Assembly: GCF_008831285.2 (NCBI RefSeq)
Contig: NC_045146.1
Location: forward strand, 744,001 to 808,000
DNA length: 64,000 nucleotides
Reading direction: 5' to 3'
DNA from: Nymphaea colorata
Taxonomy: Eukaryota > Streptophyta > Magnoliopsida > Nymphaeales > Nymphaeaceae
Positions 12,855 to 26,336 of this stretch are shown here, piece after piece. Under the pieces are notes generated by a model, which saw only the letters and a list, made by a program, of their open reading frames with translations, did no database searches and had not been told where the DNA came from. Positions within the stretch are counted from its first letter, which is position 1. Every line of letters begins with the position of its first letter. The position numbers and the translations under genes were made by a program.

Positions 12855-13929
12855 CTTTCTGTTTAATATTTTTTAATTAAAAAAATGATTAACACCAATG
12901 TTGCACAGGATTTGCGAACAACTTTCCTAATAAAGGTTGAAACTTCCCTCTTCCCCTATCACTTTATAGTTCAGCGCTGCTTTCAATGCCTTGGAGTGAT
13001 GTCTTTATTAATTTATCCGTGTCTCCTTCAGGAGAGTTTGAAATGGAGACTGATAGCTTACCAGCCCCTGCTCCATTGATTGGGCAACCACTTGAGTGTC
13101 CATAGGATTGAAATAGACCCAGTATTCATCAATAACTATAATTGAGCCAAGCACACCTATGGCAAGCTACGTTCATATTAGGTCAATTTAGAACAGTTCA
13201 CGGAATTATTAGTTGAAATAGCGAACTTGGTCGCTCATTTCCCTTCAATTGTCGGGGTACTTCACTTTTATTAGCACGCAAATTAGATGTGTCGTTGAAC
13301 TTGGTGAGTGGCCAGGCATATCTTCTCAACTTATAACCTCGATTCTTTGAAGTGGGTGGAGAGTCTTTTCTCATGGCCTTTGCCGCAAAGAGAAACATCG
13401 AAAAGGAGAGATCGTTTTCATGGTTGCTTTACAGTACGCTGCTGGTTTGAATTTTGAAGGGCGATGTTTTGTCCTTGCAATAGTGAAAGTGGAATTGAAT
13501 GCATCGCATAATAATGTCATAAGATTCAATACAATAGTTGGAACTCCAAGGCACTTTGATGTAATCAATTAATGTGCTGATATCGGTGATGTTAATATGT
13601 ACAATATTTTCCTCTATTGTATATTATGGTGAATTCATGATCACTAATTATAACATTTTAATTTTTTTAAGTGGCATTAATATATTAATGAAAAAAATTA
13701 CCATGAAATATCAATTTGAAAATAAGCATCTTTTTGTGTGTTTATGTGGAAAATTGCCCACATAATGCCTCTGCCCCTGACCGGTCCCACGCTGACTGGG
13801 CTTTGGGGCGCTGAACCTAACTAGGTCCGCAATCAAGTCATGCAAAGTGAAAAAATTGAAAAAGCGAGCTCATTTCTGAGGTTTACACCCAAAAGAAGAA
13901 AAAAAAAACTTGTTGGTGATTGAAAGTGG

Positions 13930-14094
13930 GTCGTTTGGCAATAGGAACAGTAATGTACTATTTGACGCATTTGTCCGAAAGATTGAAACATATTTATATA
14001 ATACTAATGTTATAGTATTTCGTAAATCTACTCCAATTTTTTAAGCACATGCATGCATGGAACAAGTATGTCACTGTTTTCATTACCAAACAAC
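13930..14094. mobile_element. MITE copy, GTTTGGCAA family
   Basis: Opens GTCGTTTGGCAATAGGAACAG and closes CTGTTTTCATTACCAAACAAC. These are recognisable inverted repeats around an AT-rich non-coding centre of about 165 bp in total. Confidence 0.55.
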
Positions 14095-16974
14095 TCTTTT
14101 ATGTCTAAAACGTGGCGTTGGGCTTATGACCAAGTGGACCTTATATTAAGTATTATATTAAGTAGACATTATCTCTTCCCTGTTCCACTTAAATTCAGAG
14201 CCGCCAAATTTTTTGACTCAGGTCAGATTAGGCGACTTGTGGTCTAAAACTGAAGATGACTTAGCAAGAGTATATAGAGACAATAGGATGCAGACAGGTG
14301 CGTGGAGGAAAGTTGGCATCGGATCCCCAACACAGTCAGCCTTCTCTTCACTCGGCCCGGCAAGGGACAAGAAAAGGAAGAAGCGCGAGACAAGGTCAAG
14401 GCGAACTAGACTTGAAATCCGGAACTTGATAATTGATCAGGCCCATCCAGTCTGGCCTGGCCCAAGCCTGCTAATAATTAATTGGGTTGTTGTGACTCAG
14501 CATGTTCAAATGGCACTGACTACAAGAAATGTACTATTCACTAGCACCAAAAAGGAATAGGGGAACCATGTGGGCTGCTAAAAGAAAGTTGTTCACATCG
14601 GTTTCATTTTTTTTATTTTCATGATTTATGCATTCAAATATGCATGATCATTTTAGATATGTAAAGTCAACATCCAACCATTTAATTAGAACCGAGCAAA
14701 GCAAGAAAATGGATGGTTGAGAGAAAAACAAAAAAAATGTGTGAAATAATATTAGGCGATAAAAATATCTATGACTTTTTTTTTTAAGGATGTCAATAGA
14801 TTAGATTCGAATTAGATAATCGTCAATCATATCGGTTTTTTCAGAAATTCACATATTCATATTCGAATTCGAATTAGGATATGAATAAAAAAAAAGTCAT
14901 ATTTGAATTTGAATCCGAAATTCAATTTTACAGTTCGAATACGATCTGAATCCAATTTTCATCTTCATATCTAAATCTAAATCCAAATCCAAATTTTGTT
15001 AATTTTTAAAATGAAAGAGCATTAGATATAAGATATTTGTCTAAAAATAAATCTGATATAATATCATTTCTTAAATCCGAATATGATCTGAATCTAATTT
15101 TATATTCATATCCAAATCAAATCCAAATTCAGAAAAATTTTATTCATTTTACATATTAATATTTTTTTTACAATTAAAAATTTTATAACTAGTACCTCTT
15201 ACCTGTTAACGACAACTCCGTCATTGACTGAAGGATACGTCATTTCTTTGCTAGGCTGACTTTTTTTTATTAAAGCAACTGGTCCATCTTAGTTGAAACT
15301 TTTATGCCTTTATTTTGACAACTGTCAGAGAAAGCTGTCTCCATATATATTGAGGAATTATATTTAAAAAAAAATGTGTCACTTCAGCTGATCTCAGCCC
15401 CAATGGAACCACGGGTGGATGTTTTTATATATCTTAAGTTTCTAATGAATGGTGTGTGTGCTTAAAAACAATATGTCAATTCAGGGGATCTCAGCTAACA
15501 CAACTTTTTAGTCAAGCTGTTATCCAAGTTCATGTGTGGTGCCTAGTTTTCTCTTACATGTCCAATTATTCGGTTCCTTTTCTTGAACTTTTTTTCTCAC
15601 TTACTTTTTCTATTTCCCTTTTTTTCTCTTTTTTTATGAGTAATTTCCAAAAAACTTGAAAATTCAAACCTGCCTGTATACAATACTAGTTTTATTCAAC
15701 AGTCCTGCCAGCCTCAAGAGAGTTACGTTCCTGTTGGATTACATAACCACAAGAACGTTTTCACCTTTTATTTATTTACTTGTAATGGAAATATACTTTA
15801 TTTTTCCGAATATGAAATGTCTCTTTACTAGATAAAGTACGATTTTGAGTTGCAAAATTCAGAATTAGAAGGAATCTCTTGATTGGGATGTATGAAGAGC
15901 ATAGAACCAACCGACCATTAGTTCTTGAAGTTTCTACGGCCTCCCGTTGCCCCACCAAAAAAAAAAAAAAAAATGCAACTGCCAAATGTTTTTGGCCGGA
16001 CGGCTCGGCAGCGCATCGCCGGCGAATTGAATCCGTTTGGCACACAAGATGTCCGTTGAAGCATCCTGAAATCGCGGATTTTGCAGTTCAAAGAAGGGAT
16101 AGAATGACACAGCAAGCGGATAACGGATAAACATGAAGGCTTATTGTTGGCATCTTTCGGAAGCCATCTTCATCATTTGGTTGTAGACCATGAGATGAGA
16201 GAAAAGACAAGCAACTAACAAAAAACAAGACAGAACAAGGAAGAAGGAAAAAAGAAAAGAAACCCCACTGTAACAAGATGTTGTTGGCTCCCATTAAGCA
16301 GATCTTCACATTTACATGCAGGTCTTCATAATCTGCATCTCTCTGAATGCTAAAACCATATGATTGCCTTGAAGTGGACCAACATAAGAGACATACTATT
16401 ACAAGGGGTTTTGTTTCTTCTCCACTAGCACAGAAATTTTATTTGAGAACATCCCATGGTCCATTTTAGGACAGCACATATATAACTATGCACAGACCAA
16501 TATGATGACAGCTGCATTTCCTCTTGTTTTTTTTTAATCTGTTTCCATTTTTTATTAATTCAGGCTAGTACATCAAATAATTAACCAAATCACATTCTTA
16601 AGTGGATCTAGGATCTTGGCCATCCACGAACATGAGCAATGTGCTTCTTGTAAGCCCCATCACCTGCTCAGAAAGTAGTTCAATAAGACCAACAGATAAT
16701 GAAGTCAAATGTCCCATTTTTTAATGATACTACAATGAATATGATGACAAGGATCCTTGAGAAGAAAGGAAGATATATTTGTGGAAAGCATGGTTTTCCA
16801 TAGATGAATGCATTTGTGGAGCATTAAAATAACACCAACTAAAAAAAACCAAGATTTATGCTTTTGTTTCATTTTCCTCTTCAAAGGGCAAGCTGGGATA
16901 TATGCACATGTATTATGCTGCTAGGGCTGGCATACCCAAGTTTTTGAACTCATACCCTCTCACAATTACATAAT
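14095..16974. other. Intergenic, with ATTCGAAT-rich degenerate repeat at about 14790-15170
   Basis: The 14790-15170 part is built of diverged words such as ATTCGAATTC, AATCCGAA and ATCCAAAT. It has no stable period and probably derives from a decayed transposon or satellite. A region near 15955-16045 is richer in GC. No supported gene. Confidence 0.4.
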
Positions 16975-17080
16975 GGTGATTTGGCAGCAGTAATAGTATA
17001 TCATTGTTCTATGAATCTGCCGGATCAATCTTCGGGGCAAATTCATAAAGCAGTAACATAAGGTTGTCATTGCCAAACAC
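16975..17080. mobile_element. MITE copy, GTTTGGCAA family (short)
   Basis: Opens GTGATTTGGCAGCAGTAATA and closes GTTGTCATTGCCAAACAC, with ATGAATCTG inside. It lies next to a second copy at 17105. Confidence 0.45.
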
Positions 17081-17104
17081 TGCATATGAGGTATGTAGTT
17101 GGCC

Positions 17105-17232
17105 ATGAGAGCAGTACCATCAAATTGCTTGATGAGTCTATTGAACACTATATTGCAGTGTTATATGAATCTGCTTCAATCTTCACGATAGATTTTTGAA
17201 ACCGTTTATTACTCTTCCTGTTGCCAAACGAT
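17105..17232. mobile_element. MITE copy, GTTTGGCAA family (left end eroded)
   Basis: The closing end CTGTTGCCAAACGATT is clear and an internal ATGAATCTGCTTCAATC word matches sister copies. The opening end, near GCAGTACCATCAAATTGC, is eroded. Confidence 0.4.
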
Positions 17233-17743
17233 TCCTAACAAGAGTCTCTAGTGGTTTTCTTTTTTTTCTTCTTCTCAAGCTTACCTGGTTTAGTTGATGT
17301 ATGTGATAAACAGAATCTCTAGTGGTCAGCATAATTTTCTTACTTAAATTTGCTTGTGATTAGGGTGACCTTTCCTTGTAATTAAAGCAATCTTGCAAAA
17401 TGACCTTTTGATTTGATCAAGAGTAGAAAGAAGAGGCCAAAAAAGTTTCTTGTTTCTTCATAATCTAGGCGTAACCAACTGATGATGAGAAATTCAAGTA
17501 AGGTCTAGCATGGAAGATAAGCATTGGTCCAAGCTAGACCTTATTTGATGAGAAAAATGCTATGCAATTTGACAGAGTACAGAACATATGTTCCCTTGCT
17601 AAAAAAAGTTATTTTTTGGAACACAAGCCCCAACTTTATGGATCAGAAAAACACATTGTTCTTCTTATGAAACGCCTTAGTAATATATAAAATATCTAGC
17701 ACGAACGACCGCCCATGTATATAAACCTGAGGGGTTGGACCAA

Positions 17744-17913
17744 TGGATGGGGTGGGGGCTGGTATGTGGTTGGTTTTCACTTTAAACTCCCTTAAAGCAT
17801 AGTAAGAATTTTAAACTCCCATGAAGCATGGATGGGGTGGGGGCTGGTATGTGATTAGTTTTCATTTTAAACTCCCTTATAGCATAGTAAGAATTTTAAA
17901 CTCCCATGAAGCA
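17744..17913 (+). repeat. Two-unit tandem repeat of about 85 bp
   Basis: Units start at 17744 and 17829 with TGGATGGGGTGGGGGCTGG. Both continue through TTTAAACTCCC blocks and differ by only a few bases, so the duplication is fairly recent. Non-coding. Confidence 0.8.
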
Positions 17914-18687
17914 TAGTAAGAATGTCATCCTCAGACTCCAAAAACAACATTAAACCCTGAAAAGATGAAGGAAAGGGAGAAAACTTCAGCCTTCACTGAG
18001 TGATGGGGTTAGCCTCCCACTCACCCCATGCTGAAGCAAATAGCGGTGCTACCTGGTGACTTAAAAAGGAGTGGATACATTGTAAAACTCTACAAATAAT
18101 ACCACGCTCTTTTTCCTACTGGAAAAACTCATGTCATCATGGCTTATACAAAGCCATGTTAATAAGCTTCAACATATTTTGTAAGAGAAAAACAAATGAA
18201 AGAAATTATTGAGCCCTGGGGTTAACTACCAGAGTTGTATATACAGTTTATTATGGTTAGATGTTGCGTTACTTTATAATAAAATCAAATTAATCACACA
18301 CATGTATTGCAATGTGAAAGCTCGTCAGCCTAAGAGTCTTTGTTAGATTATTTTGACAATGTGATTTGATAGGTCAATATAAGTTGTTGGCTTAAACAAG
18401 CTAGCTCATAGAGAACTGATAGGCAGACTAGAATGATTTGCGCCCCGAGGAATATTTTTCTAGCAAAGAAGTGCATGGCTATTTAGCTGTCACAATCTAT
18501 TTATCAACACAAAAGCAGTGCAGACGGCCAACAAGAATTCCATGAATCTGTCACCCGTTGGGCTTAAGTCTTTCAAAGAGAAGGAGGTCGAAAGGTCCAC
18601 CTTCATAATGCATCACTTCGGCATAACTTAGTAACAGTATGGAAGCCTAACTCGAACTTTGTGAAGCTGCAAGCGATTATCCATAAG

Positions 18688-18728
<41 letters not shown>

Positions 18729-18836
18729 CATCAAATTAATATTAGTTACTGTTTTTTATGCAGAGACGCTTTATGGTGGCTTAATTTATGATGGTTTATG
18801 ATCTTTTTAGTAATTTTTTTATTTCTTGCATCGGCA

Positions 18837-18876
<40 letters not shown>

Positions 18877-20633
18877 TGGTAACTTTGGATAACTAAAGTT
18901 ACTCTAACTCACTCATGAAAAGCATCTAATCTATCATGATTGATGACGATGACTGAGAAAAAAAAACAATGAAAAAAAGTGTGAACCAAATCACTTTTTC
19001 ATTGTTGTTTTTCTTCTAATTATCCATCACCATGGATCAAATGGTTTAAGTTTGATATCCCTTGATGTCCACTAGTTTTAGAGACATTGTTCATAGACTC
19101 TTTATATATATATATAGAAAGAGGAAGAAAAACCAGTAAAAGCAATTTTAAAAAAAGATCTGAATTTTTCGAGTTTCTTTCTTTATGAAAATCCACAAAA
19201 CCTAAAATGGAAAGGGGTGGGAACATTATTAATAGAATTTTGCATTCAAATCCTCCACGACAAACTCCTTTCTTTATTCTTGTACCATGAGGAAGGGCCA
19301 GTTGCGAATTTGACCAGACAATCTTTTGCTAGACAATGACAAGGCTGTGAAAGTAGACGCCTACTGCCTACAGCCGGCGGAGTACTAGGCCTTGCTTTTA
19401 TCATCGATCATCTGTCAGCTAGTACTTGGACTTTCATTAATTGACACTGCCTGACATTTAACCACGAAAGATATTGTCCACAAACAATTCAGTTTAATCT
19501 TCTTCATGAACAAAAAATGGTAATTTTTACTCTCATTTCTTGAAGTTTGGAAAGGGCTAAATCCACTCGTAGTTTTGGGCCTAAGATTAGTCTGCCAGCA
19601 TGCAGAGTTTGTCAGCAACATCGTTTCGGCAGGAAATTACTGTGGGACAAAATTCTCTGTGTTTCTAAATCTAAAGAAGATGTAGAAGTATCAGCATAAA
19701 TTATTGCGACCCATCATTATTCTTTAGCACTAAAGTTGATGTCCCCCGATAATGGCAAATCTCAACAACTTTCTTCATTGGATCTGACGCCAAATTTTCC
19801 AACTAAGAGAACATGGTGATTTTGATTTTTGAAAGGCAGCCGAAATAGTGTTGTCATCTGTCTTTCACTTTCTCTTACAGATACCTTCAGGGGACAGACC
19901 AGACAGATTTCGATATGAAGAACATCGTGCACCAACATCCACTTGCCTTGTTAAATTGCTATTTGCTCTCCTTCTTTCATTCAATGAAGTGAAAAGTAGA
20001 ACATGGATATTATACTGGGCAGTCTACCCCAAGATCATAACTTTTCTGTATGTGATAATGGAAGATGAATTATTTCATGCACTTGAGAAGAAGGAATAAA
20101 CGAGGCACATGGCGTGGGGCCTAAGTGTTTTTCTTTTTCCCCCCTCTTCATGGTCCATTTCATGCCATGGATGAATTTCATCTTACGCTGCAGAACTGAG
20201 TCGAGTAACTTAAAGCTCGGCTCATATGAGCTCCACTCGAGCTAACCAACAAGTCGAGTTTGAGCAAAGGTTGAACTTTAGTTAAATCTAGTTATATATA
20301 ACGAATTCGGGTAAGCTCGATTAGGCTTAATATTGAAAGGCACATATATAGCATGTTCCACATATTTCTTACAAAGGGCAACTTCGGTTGAAATTAAGAT
20401 CGACTTTTGCTGGGTCAGGAGTCCTCCAGGAGTTGTTCACAATAAGTTTTTTTTTTTAAAAAAAAAAAAATGACTTAGTTTTTCATCAATATACATTTTT
20501 TCAGGGGAAGAAAAACAGAGTTCTTTATGCCCAGCATAGCTCGAGCATAGCAGAATTCTTTTTGAGCTTTATTAAGCTGAGCTAATGGACAAAGAAAGCT
20601 AGCCTACTAAGGCTCAAGCTTAGTAAGTGCAGC
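17914..20633. other. Intergenic, with TA microsatellites
   Basis: (TA)n runs lie at about 18690-18724 and 18840-18871. Around 20200-20330 there are repeated CTCGAGCT/GAGCTC words like those at 61390-61810. No gene supported. Confidence 0.4.
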
Positions 20634-20825
20634 CAGGGGTGGAGTGAGGAATGTTTCATGAGGGAGGCTGAATTATAGCTTCAAAATTTTACGAGGAGGC
20701 TGAAATATCATTTTTCAAAATTTTATATACGATAAGTATTTTTCTTTGAAAAATTTACATGTAAATTAAAAAAAAAAAAAAAGAGGGGCAGGGCTCCTGC
20801 CAACCCCCCCTTGGCTCCACCCCTG
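20634..20825. mobile_element. hAT-type MITE with 8-bp target duplication
   Basis: Termini are CAGGGGTGGAG and GGCTCCACCCCTG, an inverted pair typical of plant hAT MITEs. The flanks read AGTGCAGC (20626-20633) and AGCGCAGC (20826-20833), an 8-bp target site duplication with one change. At 192 bp it has no coding capacity. Confidence 0.8.
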
Positions 20826-21004
20826 AGCGCAGCGCAGCTTGCATCCATCCTATGAACTGCATGTTACCCCAAGAGAGATTGCTAACATTTGGAGACAGAA
20901 TTGACAAATTTGCAGGTGCAATGGTGCTTTCCCGAGAGAGGCAAAAGATATTTGCCTCTGACCTTATGCCGTTTGAACTAGTGATCAATCACCCATTGGC
21001 CTGA

Positions 21005-21030
21005 GCCAGTGCTCTAATACCATATTGAAC
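21005..21030 (-). repeat. Relic of a Ty1/copia primer-binding junction
   Basis: On the minus strand TGGTATTAGAGCACTGG resembles the TGGTATCAGAGC tRNA-Met primer site of copia elements. No LTR or gag is recognised nearby, so this is an isolated scrap. Confidence 0.35.
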
Positions 21031-21130
21031 TTGAGGAAAAGCTACTCCTCTGGTATTGTAGTCTAACCTTTCTTAGTACAAAATTGCTGGTGGCAATGCA
21101 GCATTTCCTCAAATTTAGTCTTTTAAAGAC

Positions 21131-21296
21131 CGTTTGGCAACAGTAACATATTGTTATTGTTATCATCCAGTGAATCAATTTCTACTAGAAAAAGTAAAAT
21201 AGATTCATAGAATTCTTGTTGTGGTGTTTTGTGAATTTACCACATTTTTTTGTACAAGTTCTGGGATAGTAACATATTGTTACTATTGCCAAACAA
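21131..21296. mobile_element. MITE copy, GTTTGGCAA family (best preserved)
   Basis: Opens CGTTTGGCAACAGTAACATA and closes AGTAACATATTGTTACTATTGCCAAAC, an almost perfect inverted pair of more than 20 bp. This copy serves as the reference for the family in this window. Non-coding. Confidence 0.7.
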
Positions 21297-22763
21297 CATC
21301 TTGAGGACCATATGTTAAGTTGAATAGTAAGTAACTATTTCATAAATATAACAGAAGATTGGACAGATTTATGAAACACCTTAAAAAAATGTTTTATGAA
21401 TAAGGGGCCCTAAATTTAACTATTGCACTGAGGATATTGCTTTTTCTACATCAATAAAGCCTCCTTTAGTCAAGTGGATGTCATTGGTTGGAGTCTTTGG
21501 ATTTCGAGAAAGGTTGAAAACTGTGGGACCCCGTTTTGTACCCTTATTAATACCTTATATTTGCTAATAGATACATTTCTTGTACCCAATTTTACCTTAA
21601 GAATAGTGAATCTAAATGTATGATTTTCAACATCAAAATTTTAAGATAAACATCACAGATTGCAAACTACCTTGCTAAATGGCAACAGGGGGCCAGTCCA
21701 CCAGACTAGGGACTTGAACTTAAAGATCTGTAAGTTGGAGGGTTCAAAAGTCCTGCTGAATAAACTGGTAGAGTTATGCCTAAACCTATCTTTATTGAAA
21801 AAACCAAGACACTTGCTAATGATCAGGAAAAAAAAAAAATCATTGAAGCTCATTCGATACGGTTCATAAAGTGCCATTTTGGCAATTCAATCTATGATTA
21901 CAAGTCCAATGTGTTCTTAGGGTGTGCTAGAAAACCTCGAACTGAAACTGTGGTCTCGAGTGCAATGGCACACCAGATACATAAGAATGGAGACCCAAGG
22001 ATTATGAGAAAATGAATGGAAAGAACAAGATTTAGAGGTTGGTTTTGGGAGATCAAACCTGAGAACAACAACTCAGATTTGATCAAATTCCACACTTCTT
22101 AAATTGAAGGATTCAAACATGCCCGATAGACAAACACGAATGATGTGTCACCCAATCAGTAACGAAGCATTTGGGAGTCCTCCCAATTCTTGTCAGACCA
22201 TTACAACCCAGTTGCAGCACTAGCTCGATGGCGCCCTTTCTTCAAAATGGAAAAAGAGGAACCACACATTGACATTTGTGGTGGGAGAGGTGCCGCTTGC
22301 CTTGAAAGTTGAACATTGTTCTTTCTTTTACTTTCTTCTTTCTGGCTCATCAGGTCTCCATGTAGCTACATGAGCTGCCTGCATGCTTGAATGTTTAGAA
22401 AAGGTGCCTAGCGGTTAGTGAGATAACAAAAAGGTGCTCAAGTCTTAGAAGTTTTCATGTAGTGCCCATTCTATGATGGAGTTTAAATGTAGAATGTTCA
22501 CGCATCATGCATGTTGTAATCCCTTCCAAAGTCTTACGTTCTCGTGAAGAAAGTATTCCTTGAAGCATAGGTGTCAAAATCAAGAATCAATTACCTGAGC
22601 TGTGCAGCGTTTACCTCAAGGATGAAGCAACGAAATGTCTGAAATACTAGGTAGTTTCTCTCATTAAAAAGAACAACCCTTGTCATTTTATTTATGAAAT
22701 GCCAACTAAATATTCAAACTCTTCATGAGTTCACAGATTGAAGAATCTTTACAGAAAAGATTA
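21297..22763. other. Intergenic 3' flank of the 23-kb lipase gene
   Basis: No supported gene. A further partial repeat of the MITE family may lie at about 21300-21420. Short frames around 21650-22095 overlap on both strands and look like chance. Confidence 0.4.
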
Positions 22764-24714
22764 TCAGCTAAAGCGATATTGGTTGAACTGCAGCTGCAAA
22801 TCTGAGCTCCACCACTGATGAATACCATGAGCTTGCATAAAATCGGCTGCTGAACCCAAGTTTATACACATATTTGCTGAAGGAATCAGGTGAAACGGTT
22901 GGCTTTCCAAACCAACTGCATTCAAGAACAGGCCTCCAATCGAGTGCTGAGTTGCAAGCCGTCCAATTTTGCCAGCACCAATGGCATCCATATGCTTACG
23001 ATGCTCGAAATACCCAATATATTCTGAGCATATATGGTCAGCTCGATTTATAAATAAGCATGGAGTCCATGATGAAAGAGCACAAAACAATTCATTCGAT
23101 GTTGAAACATGACTGATTCCCTTCACAGCAAAAGCAAGGCCAGCAGTGATGAAACTGTTGGCTATCCGGAGGCCAGTCCTTAATTTACGATCTTTAATCC
23201 TTTCAATGGGTGCTGAAACATAGGGAGGATTAAATAAGAATGTTTCAAGAAGAACGCCCTGCTCTGCAATGCCTTTCCCTGCAAGCATGGCAATGGCTGA
23301 CCCAAGAGAATGACCACATAACCAAATATTATTTGCATATACAGGAGCAAATTTTCTTACAGCCTCCACTGCAGTTTGAAAACGAGAAGTTTGATGAAGG
23401 CCATGACGAATCACATGAAGGTCTAGTTCCAAGTCACGCGACAAAGAATCTGACTTTGTTATTGTTCCCCGGAAAGCAATAACTGCATTCGGAACTGTCT
23501 GAGATGGCAAGCCTTGGCTGAAAGACGAGTGTCTAAGCTCATATATGGCTCCAAAGATGGAGAAATCTGTATCATCAAGGAGAAGTTGGACTAACTTGAA
23601 ACCAAAAGATTCCCACCAAGGAGCTGCAAGTGCATCGGTGTCCATACGGTTCAGCTGGCGGTCACGTTCAAGTACATAAACACCCTGAACCAGACAAGCA
23701 GCAACAGATCTACGATGATGATGGTCATCCCTGAGCAAAGAATTTTCTAAATTAGATGAAACTCATAAAAATGAATCAACCACTGGATTTAAAGGAAAAT
23801 TGGAAAAGTTGATTCGCTTGATCAAGAAAATATATACCATTTTTAGTAACCAAATGAACATTGCAAACATTTGAATTTTGACAGAAGAAAACAAAGCAGA
23901 CTAGAATATGGATTTCTTGCAAAAAAGAACTGGGTTTCATCGTGTTCTAGGATATACTGCATAATGACAAGGAGACCAAAAAGACACACAAAACTCAGTC
24001 TGGAAAAGCTGCCGACAATGCCCAAGGCACCAACCAAACAGTACATCATTATGCACAATTAACCAACGAATATAAGATTAACATATACATCATCTTTTAA
24101 CAGTTCCATAATTGAGGGTACATTCATTAACTATTGCACACACCAAAGTCGCATTTCCAGACTGGATGAGGCATGCTTCCAACAGAAGACAGTGAAAATG
24201 ATAAAATCCATGTGGTAAAAGCCTTTCCAGTTATGATCTTATTATTCCTTGAGGAAATGTAAGAACATAAATTAAGGAGAATAGACAAGCTTTCGACAGT
24301 TCTAAACAGCAAAAAACAGATTAACACATTCAAGGGACCAAAAAACCAAACAAACATATTCAGGGTTTGTGTAGCCAATGGTTCCTGAGATAGAGAAAAA
24401 AAAGTGAACAGTCTGCTTCTAAACATGAAACCACGCTCAGTAGGCTCCAAATTTTTGTAGTACATAGAGAAAAAGAAAAAGAATTGAAAAAATAAAGATG
24501 GAAAACACAAAACTAAAGTAAAATTTGGCCACAACATTCGTTTAGCTACTGATCAAAATGCATTACGAGAGATATATTTGCAGGTCAAGAAAGCAAATTT
24601 AAAATAAGCATAATTCAGACTAAATAAAAATAACGGAAAAAGCAGAGATTACCAATTGATGTGGGTTAGATATGCAGGACCTGAAAGGCTGAAAATGTCT
24701 CGTTCAGATGTCAT
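22764..24714 (-). CDS. At4g10955-like alpha/beta-hydrolase (class 3 lipase-like), two exons
   Basis: A predicted serine esterase/lipase; the substrate is not known from sequence. Exon 1 is 24714-24653 and exon 2 is 23730-22764, together 1029 nt and 342 residues. The phase-2 intron splits the Trp21 codon, the same place as in the plus-strand copies at 42.6 and 56.5 kb. Exon 1 gives SLSGPAYLTHINW, which fits the family's N-terminal signature. The core contains VAACLVQG, AAPWWESFGFKL, the oxyanion-strand motif AFRGT (106-110) and the nucleophile elbow GHSLG with Ser162. It ends in AHGIHQWW, where the His is the likely catalytic base. No signal peptide is seen. All motifs are intact and the frame is open, so it appears functional. 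Any non-coding 5' exon further upstream is unresolved. Confidence 0.88.
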
Positions 24715-26257
24715 TTCTTATATGCTTCTTCCTGTTTACCCCCAAAGCCACCTAAAAAGCACAACAATTAAAAAAGAGCAGAACCTTCCTTATGCTTACA
24801 TGCATGTGCAATTGACAAAAAATGGCTGGGTTTATGTTCTCTTTTGAACTGAATATGGTATGACTACACAACAAACATGACAATAAATCTCATATAACAA
24901 ATTTTGTTTCACTTGATTATTGAAATTTTAAGGTATCCTACTGCTAAAAAGGAAAACTTGAATACAATTAAAGGAAGATCTATATTTCCTTTTAAACTAA
25001 ATGTGGTCTCACTTAACTATGAAAATAATAATCTATCTCATGGCCTATATTCTGCCTGTTTTAGTCGTCGAAATCCTAACAAATCCAACTGCTGAACAAA
25101 AAAAGCTGAATGGAACTAGAATATCAACATGCATGCAGTGACACATATAAAACAACCAACAAACTCTAATTCCATCAAGCTGTGTTGAGTGGAAATTTTC
25201 TTCAACTGCATCAACATGTAGCAAGGAGTAAAAATCTTGTCTCAAAGTTGATTCTGAGAACCTTCAGCCATCATAGCAAGCTCCTTCTAATGAAAGCTTC
25301 GACAAAGACAACAGATCAATGTAAAAGGAATTACTTACAAAACAGTGCTTGACGTTTGCTCTATCAACGAATTCATGCCTAACCTTTGAAATATCATGTT
25401 CAACCCCCTAACAATTGTAGATAATTCATAAATAAGAGCTTATCTTACGATTGTTCATTTAACTGCAGTTAGACATAGTTTAGCTGGATAAAATGACAAA
25501 ATCACCCTCAAGGTCTTGCAAAATAAGCAAGATGTTAGGAGTTACTCTGTCCTCAATATCCATCACCACAGCGGATAGGGGTTCCATCTACTGGCAAGCT
25601 TATTACTCTAGACTGCACAAGCTAATAACCCTAAGGAAACAAATAGGATAGAGCAAAGAACATGCACCAAGCAATGAACAAGACAAAGAACATGTGGATT
25701 TTCTGTGCTCCATTGTGGCCACATTCTAAAGCAGGAAGAATGTCCACACACATGTGAGCTGCTTCTGCATTTCATAAATGACAGGAATGGAGTATCTTTA
25801 TTCCAATCACAGAAAAGCATTTTGAATCATATGGAAATGATGATGAATTTTTTCGAAGCAGAGCTTGAAGCTAAGAGTTTCACTGTGGAAGAACTCTTTG
25901 GGTATTCTGTTAAACAAGAATTTTTAGTATGTAACACATGCTTTTGCAGCAGAAGAACTTATCAAACAAAAAAATCGTTTTCCTTTATGCAAGAAATCCG
26001 CAAAAGATGAAATCCTTGAATGGTGAATCACAAAATTGGCTTATAAGAAGATCCTAAGAAGAAAATAAAACTACATTGCCGAAACATAAAAGATACCCAT
26101 AAGAAAGAAAAAGAAATATATCAAACTATCAACCAATGAAATAGCAAGAGAAAAACACTTGCAACATTCCTCAATGTTTGCCCTCATAACCGAACTCCTC
26201 CTGGTCAGATAAGTAAAAGAATGTTCTTTGCAATGGCAAAGCACATTTTACTTCTTG

Positions 26258-26336
<79 letters not shown>

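Larger units (their letters stand above)
10941..13929. other. Intergenic, no gene seen
   Basis: Apart from the MITE at 11616-11782 and the TA run at 12772-12850, only AT-rich sequence with short chance frames is present. Near 13745-13780 a TGCCTCTGCCCCTG end resembles the terminus of a hAT-like MITE, but the partner end is not clear. Confidence 0.4.

Noticed and set aside
21690-21780. Possible tRNA gene (TTCAA and TGGTAGAGTT words)
   Set aside because: The box order and arms do not form a cloverleaf. At most an old SINE scrap.
24127-24537. A 136-codon minus-strand frame
   Set aside because: It lies wholly in the intron of the lipase gene (23731-24652) and has no recognisable domain.
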